This document shows, one piece after another, positions 13,791 to 28,300 of a stretch of 64,000 nt of DNA. The notes under the pieces were generated by a model. It worked only from the letters and a program-made list of their open reading frames with translations, ran no database searches and was not told where the DNA came from. The stretch's first letter is position 1. Every line of letters starts with the position of its first letter. The position numbers were made by a program, and so were the translations under genes. Source of the stretch: Mytilus edulis (lineage: Eukaryota; Mollusca; Bivalvia; Mytilida; Mytilidae); the NCBI RefSeq assembly GCF_963676685.1, contig NC_092345.1, forward strand, positions 44,289,838 to 44,353,837, given 5' to 3'.

Positions 13791-15554
13791 GTCAATCAAC
13801 TCGTTACTAATATGCATCTTCTGGCCATATTCGACTTTGCCGGCTGAACAGTTGGAATGAGATCCATTTTAAAAAACATCAAATCACTGTTAAAAATAAT
13901 AAAATAAAAAAAATGAAGGATGTATGGATTAATTTAATGTCCTACATAGGAACTTAATCCTTAAATCTTCAGACGCCCTTAATTTATAGCATCTTATTTA
14001 TTTTTTTTATATTTGAAAGTATTCATTGCACTGTATTTTTATCATGGTGAAGCTAACACAAAACAACGTGTAAAAGAGGGACGAAAGATAACAGAGGGAC
14101 AGTCAAACTCATAAATAAAAAAAAACCTGATAACGCCATGGCGTGAATGTGGCAGTTGAATATTTTTATTGTACATTTCATTGCAGTAAAAACATTCTGA
14201 GTCATAAATATATCTCGTTTCAAAGCCCTTTTATTTTTTTATATTGTGTTTCTATAGAATACTTTGTAAACTTGAGGTTACATGGTTTCGGACGCTTGTA
14301 CACGCTTGTGACAATTTGAATGGTTATCTTCCAGTGGGAGTTATATTCTATGCATTAGTTTTAAACTTTCAATTTACTTTCAAATCGAGATAGCTTGTAA
14401 ATGAGTCATATACATATATATATGAAGGTTCCTTCGGTAGTGCAATCATATTAAAGTGAGCAGGAATACTTAGATAAAAGTTTTTTAAAAACGAGCTCCA
14501 AAGTAAATCCAAAAGGGGAAAACCCGTAAGAGCTAACATTAGCGTTAGATATTATACACAAACGCAACTAACGGAAAACAATTGTCATATTCCTAACTTG
14601 GTACAGTCATTTTCGGTCGGAAAAGGTGGATTTCATAGTTATCGATAACTCGTATATGTAGGACAGTTGTTTAATGTTCCGTAATATAGAAAGTTGTGGT
14701 AAGCAATCCAAAAAGACATAATTGATTTATGTTACAATAATTGGCTTCTAGCATCAAAAACATACATCACAAACATAGTCAAAAAATGATCTACAAAGAT
14801 GCAAATATATGTAAAAAAACAAGACGTCAGCAAAAACATTATTGTAATTGATAGTATATCTGATAAAAATGGCAACAACATTTGTTTTTGTAGTTGATAG
14901 TACATACAATGCTAGTGTATAATGCTGTATAATCATACAGTTTTCCTAAAAAGTACAAATTCAGTAAAATACACATGTATAAATACAAGGGGTAACAAAA
15001 AAAAATCGATAACAATGAAAAACAAACACAGTAAAAACTTCTTGTGTCCAAACTGAACCCCTAAACCATCATTCACCAGGCACACCTAAAGCCAAATAAT
15101 CTGAAAGATTGATGCACAAATACCAAAAAGAGTCGTACGACAAAATAAATGAAATAGCACAAAGTCAAATAAATGGAAAGCTGCAAATGAATTAAGTGCA
15201 TGTCTCACAGAATACCATGCATAATGGTCTGAAAGTACGTAAAAAGGAAAACGACGTCTGAAACTAGAATCTATTTATAATCCAATGCCTCCTTGTAGTA
15301 TTTGCTTTGTAGACATTGAATATCTACCAACTAGTTCTTTGTACTTAGTCTTTGTAAATGGTCCCACTGACGATACGTCAATGGTGTTTGGTAGCAGTTT
15401 TATAAGCATTGGCTTTTCTCATTTCCATGGAGGTTACTTTATCCTTCGCATAAGTCATGGTTCATTGACAGTGAATGTTTTGCAAAGTTTACACTTTTTA
15501 TTGTAATTTGGATTTAACATTTGTATAAAATTGCAAATAATACATGATTGATTG

Positions 15555-15830
15555 TTGGTTGCTTAACGTCCAGTGGCAAATATGTCATGCATGTTTAGGA
15601 CGAGAACAAGTTTGCAATAAATAAAATTGGTAGGTCTTGTCATAATAGAGGCCATTCGGGATGATGGTCGGGGAAATTTCGACTGCCACTGGAAAATGAG
15701 TGTATATTGGATAGGGACAGAAATTTTGCCTTGCATCAGACCACCTACGGACATCTCAAAGAGTTGTTGCAAAGGTTCTTATCGTACAAAGAGCGCAAAT
15801 AATACAGAAAGGCGAGATACATCCCTGTTT
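15555..15830. repeat. Probable dispersed repeat between esterase copies 1 and 2
   Basis: Segment with AACGTCCAGTGGCAAATATG and GCCATTCGGGATGATGGTCG, which I recognise as recurring in bivalve DNA. Open on both strands for ~70-98 codons, but without family features or exon borders. The rest of 13.8-16.3 kb shows nothing I can name. Confidence 0.3.
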
Positions 15831-16319
15831 CTACATTTGAGTGTGCGTAATTACTTAATGTATCGTAATATTACACCTTTGTATGCATTTTTTTGCAACA
15901 GGTTTATTTGTAAAGACATATAAATAAGTAGGATATGTAAATACTTTGAAATGTAAACGAACCATTTTTTCGTATAAAAAGTACTTAATGAAAGAAGCTT
16001 TATTAAATCAACCATTAAAATTGATGACATTATGTCGTAATGCTTTTTTATGGTCATAACGGTAGTTAAGAAGGCCAACTTGATGGGATGTTGTATTAGT
16101 TAAAAGACAAGTTATAGCCAGAAAAATAAAAAGTAATGAAGGATTATTATTTTTTTTGAAAACCTTTTATTAAAACTTGAAGTAAATACATCCCACCCGC
16201 CACAAAAAAAAAACAATAAATAAACATTCATCGAAATGCGAAAATAAAGCTTTCAATTACTAAATTATTTTTGAGCAAGTTTGATATGCAGGATTACCCT
16301 AAGAGAATTATATACTAGT

Positions 16320-16500
16320 ACAATTGAGAAAGGCAATGGGAAATGTGTCAAAGCGACAACAACCCGACAATAAAACTCCGCACTCGATGGCGTCCTTCAG
16401 CTGGCCCCTTAAAAAATATGTATACTAGTACAGTGATAATGGACGTCATACTAAACTCCGAAGTATACACAAGAAACTAAAATTAAAAATTCTACATGAT
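16320..16500 (+). repeat. Family D dispersed repeat, fragment
   Basis: ACAATTGAGAAAGGCAATGG, GCGACAACAACCCGACAATA, GGCGTCCTTCAGCTGGCCCC and ATGGACGTCATACTAAACTC keep the order seen in the antisense copy at 42825. Confidence 0.5.
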
Positions 16501-16884
16501 ATCTGTTGTAGAAGTAATTTAATTGTATCTTGGTTCTAGTCAAATTAATCTAGATCGTTGATTTTTTTTTTAAATTTTATATACTCGGGACGATTTAGAG
16601 CTTGGTTTCTTATCATGACACTTCTATATTGTTGAAGTTTGCATGTTGCCCTCTAGACATGTATTCTTATTTTTTAGTTGCTGTTTTAGTCATTTCTAGT
16701 TATATTCGTTTTCAAAAAATACAAAGATGAAGAACATCCACAGTAGCAATCTTCTTTTGATTGAGGATTCTTGTGTGCATCCCTTTTATGTGTTGTCTCT
16801 TCCGCGATTCTAATTTCTCATTAGATTTCCATTCTACTAACGAGCTTTATGTATTGTTAACACTCACTCTCTTCACAAAAAAGA

Positions 16885-17620
16885 GTATCAAATAAAGGCA
16901 ACAGTAGTATACCGCTGTTCAAAACTCGTAAATCTATGGACAAAAACAAAATCGGGGTAACAAACTAAAACTGAGGGAAACGCATTAAATATAAGAGGAG
17001 AACAACGACACAACATAAATGTAACACACACAGAAACGGACCAAGCCTGAGACAAAATCCGATGAGAATAACAAATATAACATAAAAAACAAATACATGA
17101 ATTTGGGATAGAAAAGTACCGTGACATGTCTCATAGTAATGTGAATTCACACTAAAATATAAGAGGAAACAAACGACACAACGTAAAAATGTTACACACA
17201 CAGAAACGAACTATGATATAACAATGGCAATTTTCCTGACTTGGTACGGGACATTTAAAAAAAAAATGGTGGGTTGAACCTGGTTTTGTAGCATGCCAAA
17301 TCTCGCACTTTAATGGCAATGTTAAATATAACATTAAAATGACAACATAATATTACAGGACTACAATATAAATAAATAGGAGAACGTATTAGGCAAAGTA
17401 ACACATGAATAATAGGTAACAAAAGGCATCATGTTTAAAATTCAATACGCCAAAAACGCGCCTCGTCCACACAAAACTTACTAGTTACGCCCAGATATAA
17501 AAGTTCGAAAGTCAAAAAAGGGTACAAAATTGTACAGCACTGAGGATCAAAAGTTGAAAAAGGTTGTGCCAAATACGGCTAGTGTTTTCTGCTTGTGATA
17601 AGAACATCCTTGTACATGTT
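16885..17620 (-). repeat. Family B dispersed repeat, near full length
   Basis: Minus-strand copy reaching from ATACCGCTGTTCAAAACTCG at 16908 to the ATAAGAACATCCTTG end at 17615. It contains an internal duplication of the CACAGAAACGGACC/CACAGAAACGAACTA segment (17030 and 17201). Confidence 0.6.
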
Positions 17621-18340
17621 AAATACCCAACATCATAAGGAATGTTTGCATAATTTGGTTTATATGTAGCGTGAAATGATTACGCCTCAGCAGCCTTTTG
17701 AGACACAGAACAAATAGTTTTCAAAAACCATTTGAAGTGGGAATGTCAAATTCAATATTTTACCTCTAAGGAATCAAGTGACATTTCAGCTATGTTAAAT
17801 ACTTTTACTGTTTTTTGCTTTGCAATTTCCTTTATCCACCAAAATATTTACCATGTAAAAATAAATTTGAAAAAAGTCATTGTCAAAGGCCAAAATCATG
17901 ACAAGGGCTGACATATTGGAAGAGCTTATCCTGCTGATTATTTGCTTTCAAACTTTCTGTCAATAAATACAAGTTAGAGGTTAAGATAAAAAAAAATGCC
18001 TGGTAGTTGTTTTCCATTCCTTTGATGTGTTTGAGCTTTTGATTTTGTCAATGGAGAAATGACGTTCTGTTTTGAATTTTTCTTGAAGTTTGTATTATGT
18101 ACTTTACCCTTTTGAGTAGTTTTAAAGATAATATTAGAAACAAAAAAATGTTAGAAATATGTTGAATTACTCCTATAAAGAGTCGACAAACGATTTCAGA
18201 GGTATCACATTCTTTGCAGAAACTATATTTTAAATCATTTTGCTAGGTAAACAGAATACTGTTTAGACTGTTCATGAAGATAAATGTGGCCAAGTTGGAT
18301 TAATTTGGCCGAGTAGATTCAGAAACGATTTTTGAAATAA

Positions 18341-18405
18341 ATCACGAACAAAGGATGCCAAGCAATGAGAATATCTCACTTGACCATTTGTTCCAGGTGA
18401 GCTAA
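18341..18405 (+). repeat. 3'-end relic of the composite repeat
   Basis: AGGATGCCAAGCAATGAGAA, ATCTCACTTGACC and TTCCAGGTGAGCTAAA match the hairpin end at 59385-59436, though the stem is degraded. The body of the repeat is largely missing. Confidence 0.45.
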
Positions 18406-18879
18406 ATATTTGATTTATTTGATTAAATAATTAATAATAAATGTTGATAAAACAGATACCCAATCAATTAAAATCTACCAAATATAGGCACTTTTAGTCA
18501 GTATCACTTACTGGAAAATAGTGATGCTTAATGCCAGCAGTAAATCTTGAAATAAACTTTATACATTTAGCGTACCAGAGTTCATCTGTTATCTTACACA
18601 TCATAGATAAAATATGTGATCACCTGCATGGAAACAGCAATCATATTTGTTTGTCCTCAGTGCTCTTCAACTGGCGCAAATACAAAATATCAATCCTGCT
18701 ATCTATGATCAGTTTATTTGCTATGAATGCTTCAAATGAGGCTAGTGGTAAGTTTAGGTCTTTGTAAACTGTTCATTAAAATTACCTCTCTTACCTAATA
18801 CATATATTGTCGACCACATGTGATTTGGCCTCTTGTATATATGCTAAAAAAATATTTGACTATATAGGTATGTTGAGAG

Positions 18880-19020
18880 ATGTAAAGGATACCAAATAGA
18901 CATTAGAACGCAAAATTCTAAAATAAAAACTATCTGACAACGCCATAGCTAAAATAGAAGACAATTAGACAAACAAACAAACAAACACAAAACACAACAA
19001 AGAAAACTAACAAGAACAGA
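18880..19020 (-). repeat. Family A dispersed repeat, 3' fragment
   Basis: Only the terminal third is left: AAGGATACCAAATAGACA, TGACAACGCCATAGCTAAAA and a (AAAC)n-like stretch. It lies just downstream of the last exon of esterase copy 2. Confidence 0.4.
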
Positions 19021-19335
19021 TTTTGTTTCAAATCATCGATCTAAAAGTTTTTCTTGTGTTAATTCCTAACAATTCATCAAACATTTTTCTGTCGTAAAGT
19101 GGTCAGTTTACTTATATTCTAGCCTCATGAAATAATGCAGTTTTTCATCTGAAGTAGCAAAAAAGAGCTTTTATGAAAGAAGTATTGGAAGCAAAATTAC
19201 TGCATTTAAATTTGTGTTAAATGTGGTTATCGGTATCGAAGGCTATTCTGATAATCATAGAAAAAACAAATGCCATGTGATAGATTACTTTTAATTCTTC
19301 ATCATATCGTTATTGGTATGATATATACGAATACA

Positions 19336-22300
19336 TTACATATACCGTCTGTATGGTTTATACCTATAGGAACATTTGAAATTAAAGGGAAACAAATATT
19401 TGTACCAAAAGTCAAGTTTGGGTTGTTTAAAGTTGATTTCGTTGGTAATAACTGTTTTTCCATTGACATAATTCAGTTTGTTGATTGACTTTCTCTTAGA
19501 ATTGTACTTCCTCAATTTCAAATCACAGGATCGCCAGTTTCTACAATTAATCAAAATATGAGAATACGTATATAATGTGTAATCAATATTTTTTATTTAT
19601 CTACTTGCATTATATATACAAGATTCTATTGTATGTCTAATTTTTGCTTTTTTTTTTAACTATTTTAAATAAGTTCCATGATTAGCCAAAACTATACCGC
19701 AGGTATACATTTGTACAGTCAGCATTTGTTTTGTTTATTGCTCTTATTCTATTGATTGTTTTTATTTGTGTCAGGTTGCTGAATACTAGTATTGTTACGT
19801 TAATTTTAACAATGTCTATCCTACGATGGCCGGTATTTGTCGTTATAGAAAATTTGGTTACCCTTTTAGTAAACTATCTTTAAATATGACTTATCTTTTC
19901 ACAGCCGTCCTTCTAATAACATAATACACAATTATATCATTAGGCATTCATTACAAAAAAAAACCAAACGTACAGCCCTTTGATCAAGTTGTCAGGGTGA
20001 TTAACACACTTCATCATGGGTGATTATGTTTTCCCTCGTGTATTAATCTACATTAACACCTTAATCCAAGGGCAGTATCTATATAATATCATACCCTTTT
20101 TTGACAAAATTGCTCATGAGTTGCATCGTCCTTTTAGAAACCTCTGCATCACGTGGTGTATAGGAGAACTTTGGATGTCCTACTGTCGGTACACCAAATA
20201 CATAAAATACATCCCATCCGTGCTGTATTCCTAGTAACAAAATAATAAGAATTAGAATTTACACCAAATCTCAAAAGTCTGATATTTTTCTTTTCCAGTT
20301 TAAATAAGAGATAATATATGCACTACATTTCATTCAAAATTACAAATGATTCGAGTTTATATCATCTTTATTGGTCTTCACATCAGATGCATTATTTTAT
20401 TCTAAAGAATAAAGAAATATATATTTTTTTAATCATACAACGCGGAACCTACTTCTTCAACGGTATATGGAAGGATACTGACAGTCAACTATTTTACACT
20501 TATTATAAAAAATAAGATGTGGTATGATCGCCAATGAGACAACTGTTTACAAGAGATCAAATGACACAGAAATTAACAACTTTAGGTAACCGTACGGAGT
20601 TCAACAATAAGCAAAGTCCATAATGCATAGTCAGCTATAAAGGCCACGATATGACCAATGGAAACAAACGAGAAGAACTAATGGCCTTATTTATGTACAA
20701 AAACATGAACGAAAAACTAATATGTAACACAGCAACAAACGACAACCACTGAATAACTGGCTCCTGACTTGGGACACATACATACAAAATGTGGGGAGGG
20801 GGGGGGGGGGGTAAACATATTAGCGGTATCCCAACCCTCCCCTAATCTAGGACAGTGGTGTAGCAGTAAAACATAAGAACGTACTATAAACAGTTGAAAA
20901 AGGTTTACCTTATCAGACCAGTAAAAATATAATATTACCTATCCAATCAGGTCCGAGTACGTTTTGAGAAACATAATCAAAACTGAGTGTATAAACGTTC
21001 TTTTGCCATCTAGAAATCATGTCTGCTAGTTTCATCATTGGCGCAAAGAGTCCCATATCTGCAAGGACTTGTAAGCCCTGAAATATTTTTTTTTTCGAGT
21101 ATTTTTTGAAAAATTAGTCACAATAAAACCTTAATAAATAAATTTGGTGTATTTACTGTCTTCTGATTGGTAAAAAGTATTACTTTTATTTTCAATGTTG
21201 TCAATTGTTATGGTGACACGCCCACTCTGACGTTGTGTATTCATACGCCAACATGTGTGTACGTTGTTATTGTAAATATAGATAACATAAAAAGTTCTTT
21301 GAGCCTTACTTTTGATAGAAATTTATTTATAATGAATGACAATAATTTATTTTGAATTTGTTGAACCATAAAATTAATTTTATAGGTCAATAAATTTAAA
21401 ATTATTAATAGCCAATCATTAAATATCAGACGATTGTTTTGCCTAGATTTGCGTAATTAATCTAAAGATTTGTATTTGTATTTGCTCTTATGTGTACTTG
21501 TTCATCGTCGTTTTTCTTGTTCATGCCATGGTCAGTTGCTTTTCGACTAAATAGTTTTTGAATGATTCTTTGGCATCACCCGCCATTTTTTTACTCATTT
21601 TACTACAGTACTTGTAATCAATCTATTTATCTTCAGCAACAACAATAATTTTAATTTATGTTTTTTGTTAATATTTTCACATTGATATGAGCTTGTTGTT
21701 ACAAAAACATTCCTCCAACATTTATTGTCGTCACAATTTTTGTTATAGGTAAAGTTAGGACACGACTTTGTTTTTCCAACGAGTAAAATCTGTCTATTCT
21801 TATTTTATCAACTTACTGGAGGATAATTTGATAGGTTCAATCTCTCCCAGATCTTTATTTCTTTTTTCACGTTTTCTACAAAATAGCTATGTTTGATTTA
21901 AAAACATTTAGTATCAAAACAGAATTTGTTTTTACTATTTTTTGCTAGTAATTTCATGGTTGCATTAATATAATTATTCATTCTATTTATTCATAGATGT
22001 TTAGTTACCTTTCTTTGCATTTCACAATTTAATTGGTAACGATTCTGTTAATTGATGGAGTTCGACTGATAACCGGATTTGCATGTCATGATTTTCTTCA
22101 ATTCTAGTCGAACTTTAAGTACTCAAAGTTTAACGATTCAATCATTGTTCAGATGGTACTTTAAGGAACCTAGTTTTATCATTTATTACTAAAAAATTGT
22201 GACAATCAAAAGACTTGAAAATAATTTTTAGGATATAAGGTATCCTGAATATGATTCAATTATTTTTATACATGTTAATTTATTGCAAATTGTTTTAATG

Positions 22301-25300
22301 AAACGTTGACAATGGTATCCAGTGCATTCAGATATGTATTGCTTGGTATAATAAGAAACGTATAGAATGATTAAAAATGCACATGGAAAGCATAATGATT
22401 GCTGAACCATCACTATGACACTTGACATTTGTCATCTTTTTTTCAAGTTATCTACTACATTATTATCTTAAGTACCTGCAAAGTCAGGTTTTCCTGCAAA
22501 CAGAGTCCTCCCAAAATATCCGAGTAGCTGGTCTAAGTTGATCTCTCTGTACACTAAAATATTGCGGGAAAATAATTTAGTTTGAATTCATTGATTTTTA
22601 CAGCTCAGATTTTATTAGATGTAAACAACTATCTTACATTGTTTTCTTATCTTCCTATTCGAATTAAAAGGAAGGAAAACAGTAACTAAGAAAAAAACCT
22701 ATACCAAGGGACGACCTTTCTCGTTTGTATGTTCGATTTTCACGCATGTTAAATAAAGCAGTATATAGTCAACAGTGTTTTCCTCGGTAAATATGTTCAG
22801 CGTATGCCTTCAACGAGTCATGAATATTATGTCAGTTGTTTTGTAGTCGTTTTGTTGGTTGATATAGTCGTGCGTTTTGATTTTGTCTGGTTTTTTTTTT
22901 AATATTTAATTTACCTTCAAGTTCTATAATTTTGCTAATACTTTTTAATTTCTTTATTTTCTTGATTGATGTTTTTTGTTATGTTTTAAGAAATTGGTTT
23001 AATGAAGTTGTGTTTTCGAAAAATTCAAAGTATTTGAGAACCCTCTAGCAAGTAGAATAGTATAGGGTTATTGCATGAATATTGGGGAATATTGTCCCGA
23101 GTAGAATTTTATATTGCACGAGCTTGCGAGTGCAATATATGTTGTACGAGGGACAATATTCCCCAATATTCATGCAATAACCCTTTCATTGTATAGCAAT
23201 ATAATATTTAAAAGTAAAAATTGGTTTAAACTAAGATTTTATCGTTGGTGACGTCATGAATTTCGAAGATTTATTGCACTAGTGTAATATAAGAATTTAT
23301 TGCACGCTAACTTTTGGTTGCTTTCTGTGGGAAATATTTTATTACTATACAATAAATCAAGTTCTCACACACAGACTTGAGTATAATGTATAAAACTTGC
23401 ACGTAAATGGTAGTTACTTGCACGTAAATGGTAGTTGATGCAATAGAAAAGACTCAAAACATTCAGCAATGATGGAGAAAAAAATCACAAATTAGTTCTG
23501 TCAAACACATGACCGACTCCTATATTGATAACCATGTTTATCTTATACATATATTCTTTTTATTATAAAACCAATGACTCGTACATTTGATATTGTCTTG
23601 TAACTAGAACATTAGCTGATTATCCTTCAAGAGAAAACGAATTCACTGTACGTGGGTTTTTTTGTTTTTTTTTGTATACATTTGTGTTTCTTTTAATTCT
23701 TTTTCAATGTATCATCGGTTGGTATAGTTTAATTTAAGGAGATAGAATATCATTTTCTTTTTTAAAAAAATCATAAGGATAGTAAATCGGTTTGTTTTTT
23801 GTTTTTTTTTTGTTATGTGTGAACAGTGCATGCAGGCAAACCTGTTTCAAGGGACCACTTAAGTGAGTGCAAAAAAGAGGTATAAAAAACGGATGTTTTT
23901 GAAATTCAGGTTTAATATGTATGAAAAGCACTACAAAGGTACCGACAGTTAATGGTCTAACATCACATGGTTTTGCTTAATAAAAGTGGTCATTTAAGCA
24001 GGTTTGCCTGCATGCACGTATGTATTTTTTGGATGGATGAATGATGGATGGATGAATGGATGGATGGATAGATAGATGGATGGATGGATAGATGGATGAA
24101 TGGATGGATGGATGGATGGATGGATGGATGGATGGATGGATGGATGGATGGATGGATGGATGGATGGATGGATGGATGGATGGATGGATGGATGGATGGA
24201 TGGATGGATGGATGGATGGATGGATGGATGGATGGATGGACAGATGGATGGATAGACGAATGGATGGATGGATGGATGGATGGATGGATGGATGGATGGA
24301 TGGATGGATGGATGGATGGATGGATGGATGGATGGATGGATGGATGGATGGATGGATGGATGGATGGATGGATGGATGGATGGATGGATGGATGGATGGA
24401 TGGATGGATGGATGGATGGATGGATGGATGTATGGATGCCTGCATGCACGTATGTATTTTTTGGATGGATGGATGGATGGATGGATGCCTGCATGCACGT
24501 ATGTATTTTTTGGATGGATGGATAAATGGATGCCTGCATGCACGTATGTATTTTTTTGATGGATTAATGGATGGATGGATGCCTACATGCACGTATGTAT
24601 ATTTTGGATGGATGGATGGATATACATGGTTGTGTTTCAGTAGTTTGTTTTTAAATACATACTTGATGGGTCTAATGGAAATCCTTCATCCCGTGATATC
24701 ATTAATAATACTGGACGACGCCGGAATTTTCCACAAGTAAACATTTTTTCTGGACTGCCTTTTAGAAATTCCCCATCAATGATAACCCAATTATCCTATT
24801 GAATTATAAAAAGTAATTAGAAAAATAGTAAAAAGTACACATCGTTGTTTGTTAATCTGAGTCAAATTTATTTTGTCGTCTTAACGTACGTTTTAAAGTT
24901 CTTGTTTGATGTCCAAATAATCTGAAAAACGTGCCCGAAAATTCAATTTTCAAAAAAATATCTTTTATTTGTGTAGTGTTAATTCATCTTAGATAATTTA
25001 GTTTTGTCTTGAAATTATTGGTATTGACACCAAGCTTTTTATGCTTTAAATAAAGGATTTTAGAATTCCGCTTATCTATTTTTGCTTTACAGTCTCACTG
25101 ATTTATCCATCCATGACTTTCAAATGTTTGGGTTTTAGAGTGTTTTAATGAAGGTAAATCAAGCAAGCCCTTCGAAAGCATGATATATATTAAGTCTTAT
25201 TTTCATTTTGAATACGATTGAACCGCTCTCATTATATCTTTTTCTGCATTAACATTTTTGAAAGAATACAATTGTCATTATAAGACATTTTAATGTCAGT

Positions 25301-28300
25301 GGATTAAGCATTCCGAGCTGTTCGTCAAAGTCTTTTAAGCGGTATTGTGTATCATGTGTACGTTTTTTAAATAAAGCCGAAGTGACGCCCGCTTCCACAA
25401 TATTTGTTTCTTTCAGTTCTTGTTAGTTGGAAGAAAGTACAATAATAAGAGTCCCGATGGCTTTTTGTACAGGAATTATACTCAAGTATGAAAGGTTGAC
25501 TTCCATTTTCATCATAAATTAAAACATATACGTAATTTCATTTCTAGATACAAGTACATATACACAATTAAATGCTTCGAAACATAGAAAAAAGATTACG
25601 CAATGAGAATCTAGCGTATAACATTCATATTTTAGGCGTATTTCAATTAAACTATGTTAGCTATTATACTTTTGAAGAGTGGTGGTATCTCCCATAATTG
25701 AGTGGGAAGAAATATATTTTAGAATAATACATCGGCTCGATGACAGAAAATGACGACAGTACAGCTATGCACTTCCAAATATGAAATCAATTCAAAACTT
25801 CAAACCTGACTGATTGTTGAATAAAAAATATCTAGAAGTGTGGAATACACTGTGTTTATTTTATTGTCACAATGAGTGATCAATAAGAAAGGCCTCTCTA
25901 TACAAAGTACGTGATTTGCGCATGTTGACTTGCCAACAGTACAGGGGTTGACTCATCTTTAAGACAGCAACTGCCCTTGTTTGACCCCCAACCCCCAAAC
26001 AAACCATACCTACAAATGATCTTCACTTCTAGATTCAATTTTTTTAACTACTTGACTGTATCAAATTATCCCAAAATTAATAATAAGTAGAAATCAAATT
26101 TCAAAACTACTCGATAGTCTCTTAAGAAAAATTTAAACATCTATAATGTGTGAATATACATGCATCAAAGGTGATAATTAACAATATTTGTGTTCTGTTC
26201 GATTAATTCAAAAGAAAGTTCGCAGAAATGTGTTGCTAGAACTTAACAACAAATTGCACAAAGACAAATAAGTTCTAACGGTACATGTTGATTCCTTTTC
26301 AACGTTATACTTATCTACTTAATTAGGAATTACTTGAACAGTTTATTACTCACCAGTTGTGGCTCTGTAGTGATCAGACTGTAACCCGGTCGACAATTGT
26401 GAGGAATACTTGATACTCTACTGGATTGTACACAAAATGAAGGAAACCAGTGCGAAATCGGTGTGCCACTGTGCATTATTGTATTTCTAAATAATCCTGT
26501 TAGAGAAGTTAAAAGCATGAAGTTAAAAGCATGTAGGAATCAACACTTATCAATGACCAAATTAATTATCACAACTTTTTATAATTCAATATCAGACATC
26601 GTGTGGAATAAATGAGATAAATCTTTCGTTTAGAAGCGTCACAATTAATGAATAAACAGAGGCATATACGTTATGCCTATTTGGTCGGCAATGCAGGCAC
26701 AAATAACATAAAGAGGGGTACGTACAATCAGGATGTTTTTCAATTGGTACGAAGTCTAGTATATTAACAATGCAGGTAATGTTTACACAAATATAAGTGG
26801 AATCATTTAGAAGGTACTGCATTTATAATGACGCCTAGTGTATCGCTAGAACATGCACCTCTTACCCTGCACACACCGGGTAGTGTAGTGATTGTTTTTT
26901 CTCAGTTTCATTGTGCCTAGAGAATGAAACAGATCAATTGACTCAAACAAATTTACGGGCTGTATTTTAAACTTTTCATCTTTCATGGTATATTCATACC
27001 TTTGGTCAAATCTGATAGTAAGTGAACACCAACGTCCCCGGCGCCAGCACTATGTCCATATAAGGTAACTTTAGACGGGTTACCATTGAAATACTTGATA
27101 TTTCTTTGTATCCATTTCATAACCAATACTTGATCCATAAGACCATTGTTGCCCTTTATACCTTTACTTGGATCGGCAAAAAACCCTGTTAATGTTGTAA
27201 AAGAATGCAGAACGTTATAAACATTTGGATAATTTACATATAATTTAAAGTCATAATCAAGTTTTGTATTTATTCAATTTGTTCTTTGTATTTGTCCTGT
27301 GTGAGTTTAAAATTGAAATACACATTTTTGAAGTAGATGAAAATGTATCTGGAAAGGAAATTTTTTTATTGTTTGCCATTGAAAAAAAGTTGAAACCAGT
27401 AAAAGAATTATGAAATGTTCTAAAAGGAAAGGAAGGATACACATATACCGATGTTAATTCAATAATCAATACTTGTGAAAATTTCGATAATGGACTGGAA
27501 TTCAGATGGAAAATTAAACCAAATACACTCAGTAAAAAATAATAAAGAATGTACAATGGTCGGATATTGAAAAAAAATAAACAATTTCAACTTAATGTTC
27601 TCTTAAAGCAAATCAAATTAAAAAATGAAGCAAACATTATCGAGAAAAGTTTGGAAAAGTGTTGCTTTGACATATTAAATTTATTAAATAAATCAATAGT
27701 CATTTTGGCATTTCGGTTAAAACAATTTTTGGTTTTAATTATTTTGCATCTCAAGCTTTTGTGCTTAATACTTGTCTTGCGCGCTAGAAATGTTATTTTA
27801 TCCTGAAAAATGGGGCTTTAGATTACAACGTTTGTGCTGGTCTTAGATATATTATACCTAGATTGGCGAGTCTATAGTTGAAAGTGATAACAATGATTTC
27901 TCCATGTGCAGCTAAGATGTCACCATCAAACACAGCTCCCATTCCTTGAGAATTAGAACCTCCATGTATGTACAGCAGAATCGGCAGTGCCCTTTTATTG
28001 ATCTGTGATTTCGCAACAAAATAGAAATTGTTTGAAAATACTCTTTACTTTAAATAATGAATTGGTTAAAATTTAATTACAACTGAAATTGTATTTTTCT
28101 TTATTATGAAAATATAACATCCATTTGTGTTTGAATTATATTTTTAGCTAGAATTATAAGCGAGTGTTGCATAATTTGTATTTATATTCATTAAATAACT
28201 ATTTTATTTCAGACTTAACTATGAGTTCAAATTCCCTAAATAAAATATCAAGTCATAATTCTTTTTAACAGCATCAGATAAACACTTTAAGTTTGGGGAT

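Noticed and set aside
19270-19488. Plus-strand frames over esterase exon 11 (also 36175-36465)
   Set aside because: Similar to each other only because they are antisense shadows of the conserved last exon.
20079-20230. Apparent premature TAG and C-terminal truncation in esterase copy 2, against a longer open frame in copy 3 (37024-37301)
   Set aside because: Both exons have a GTATGA donor after KKGG, and both have a conserved phase-matched exon 11 (19336-19540; 36241-36445). The differing stops lie in the intron.
23977-24740. Long open frames of Ile-His-Pro-Ser and Trp-Met-Asp-Gly repeats on both strands
   Set aside because: Produced by the (ATGG)n satellite; open in several frames at once and located in an intron.
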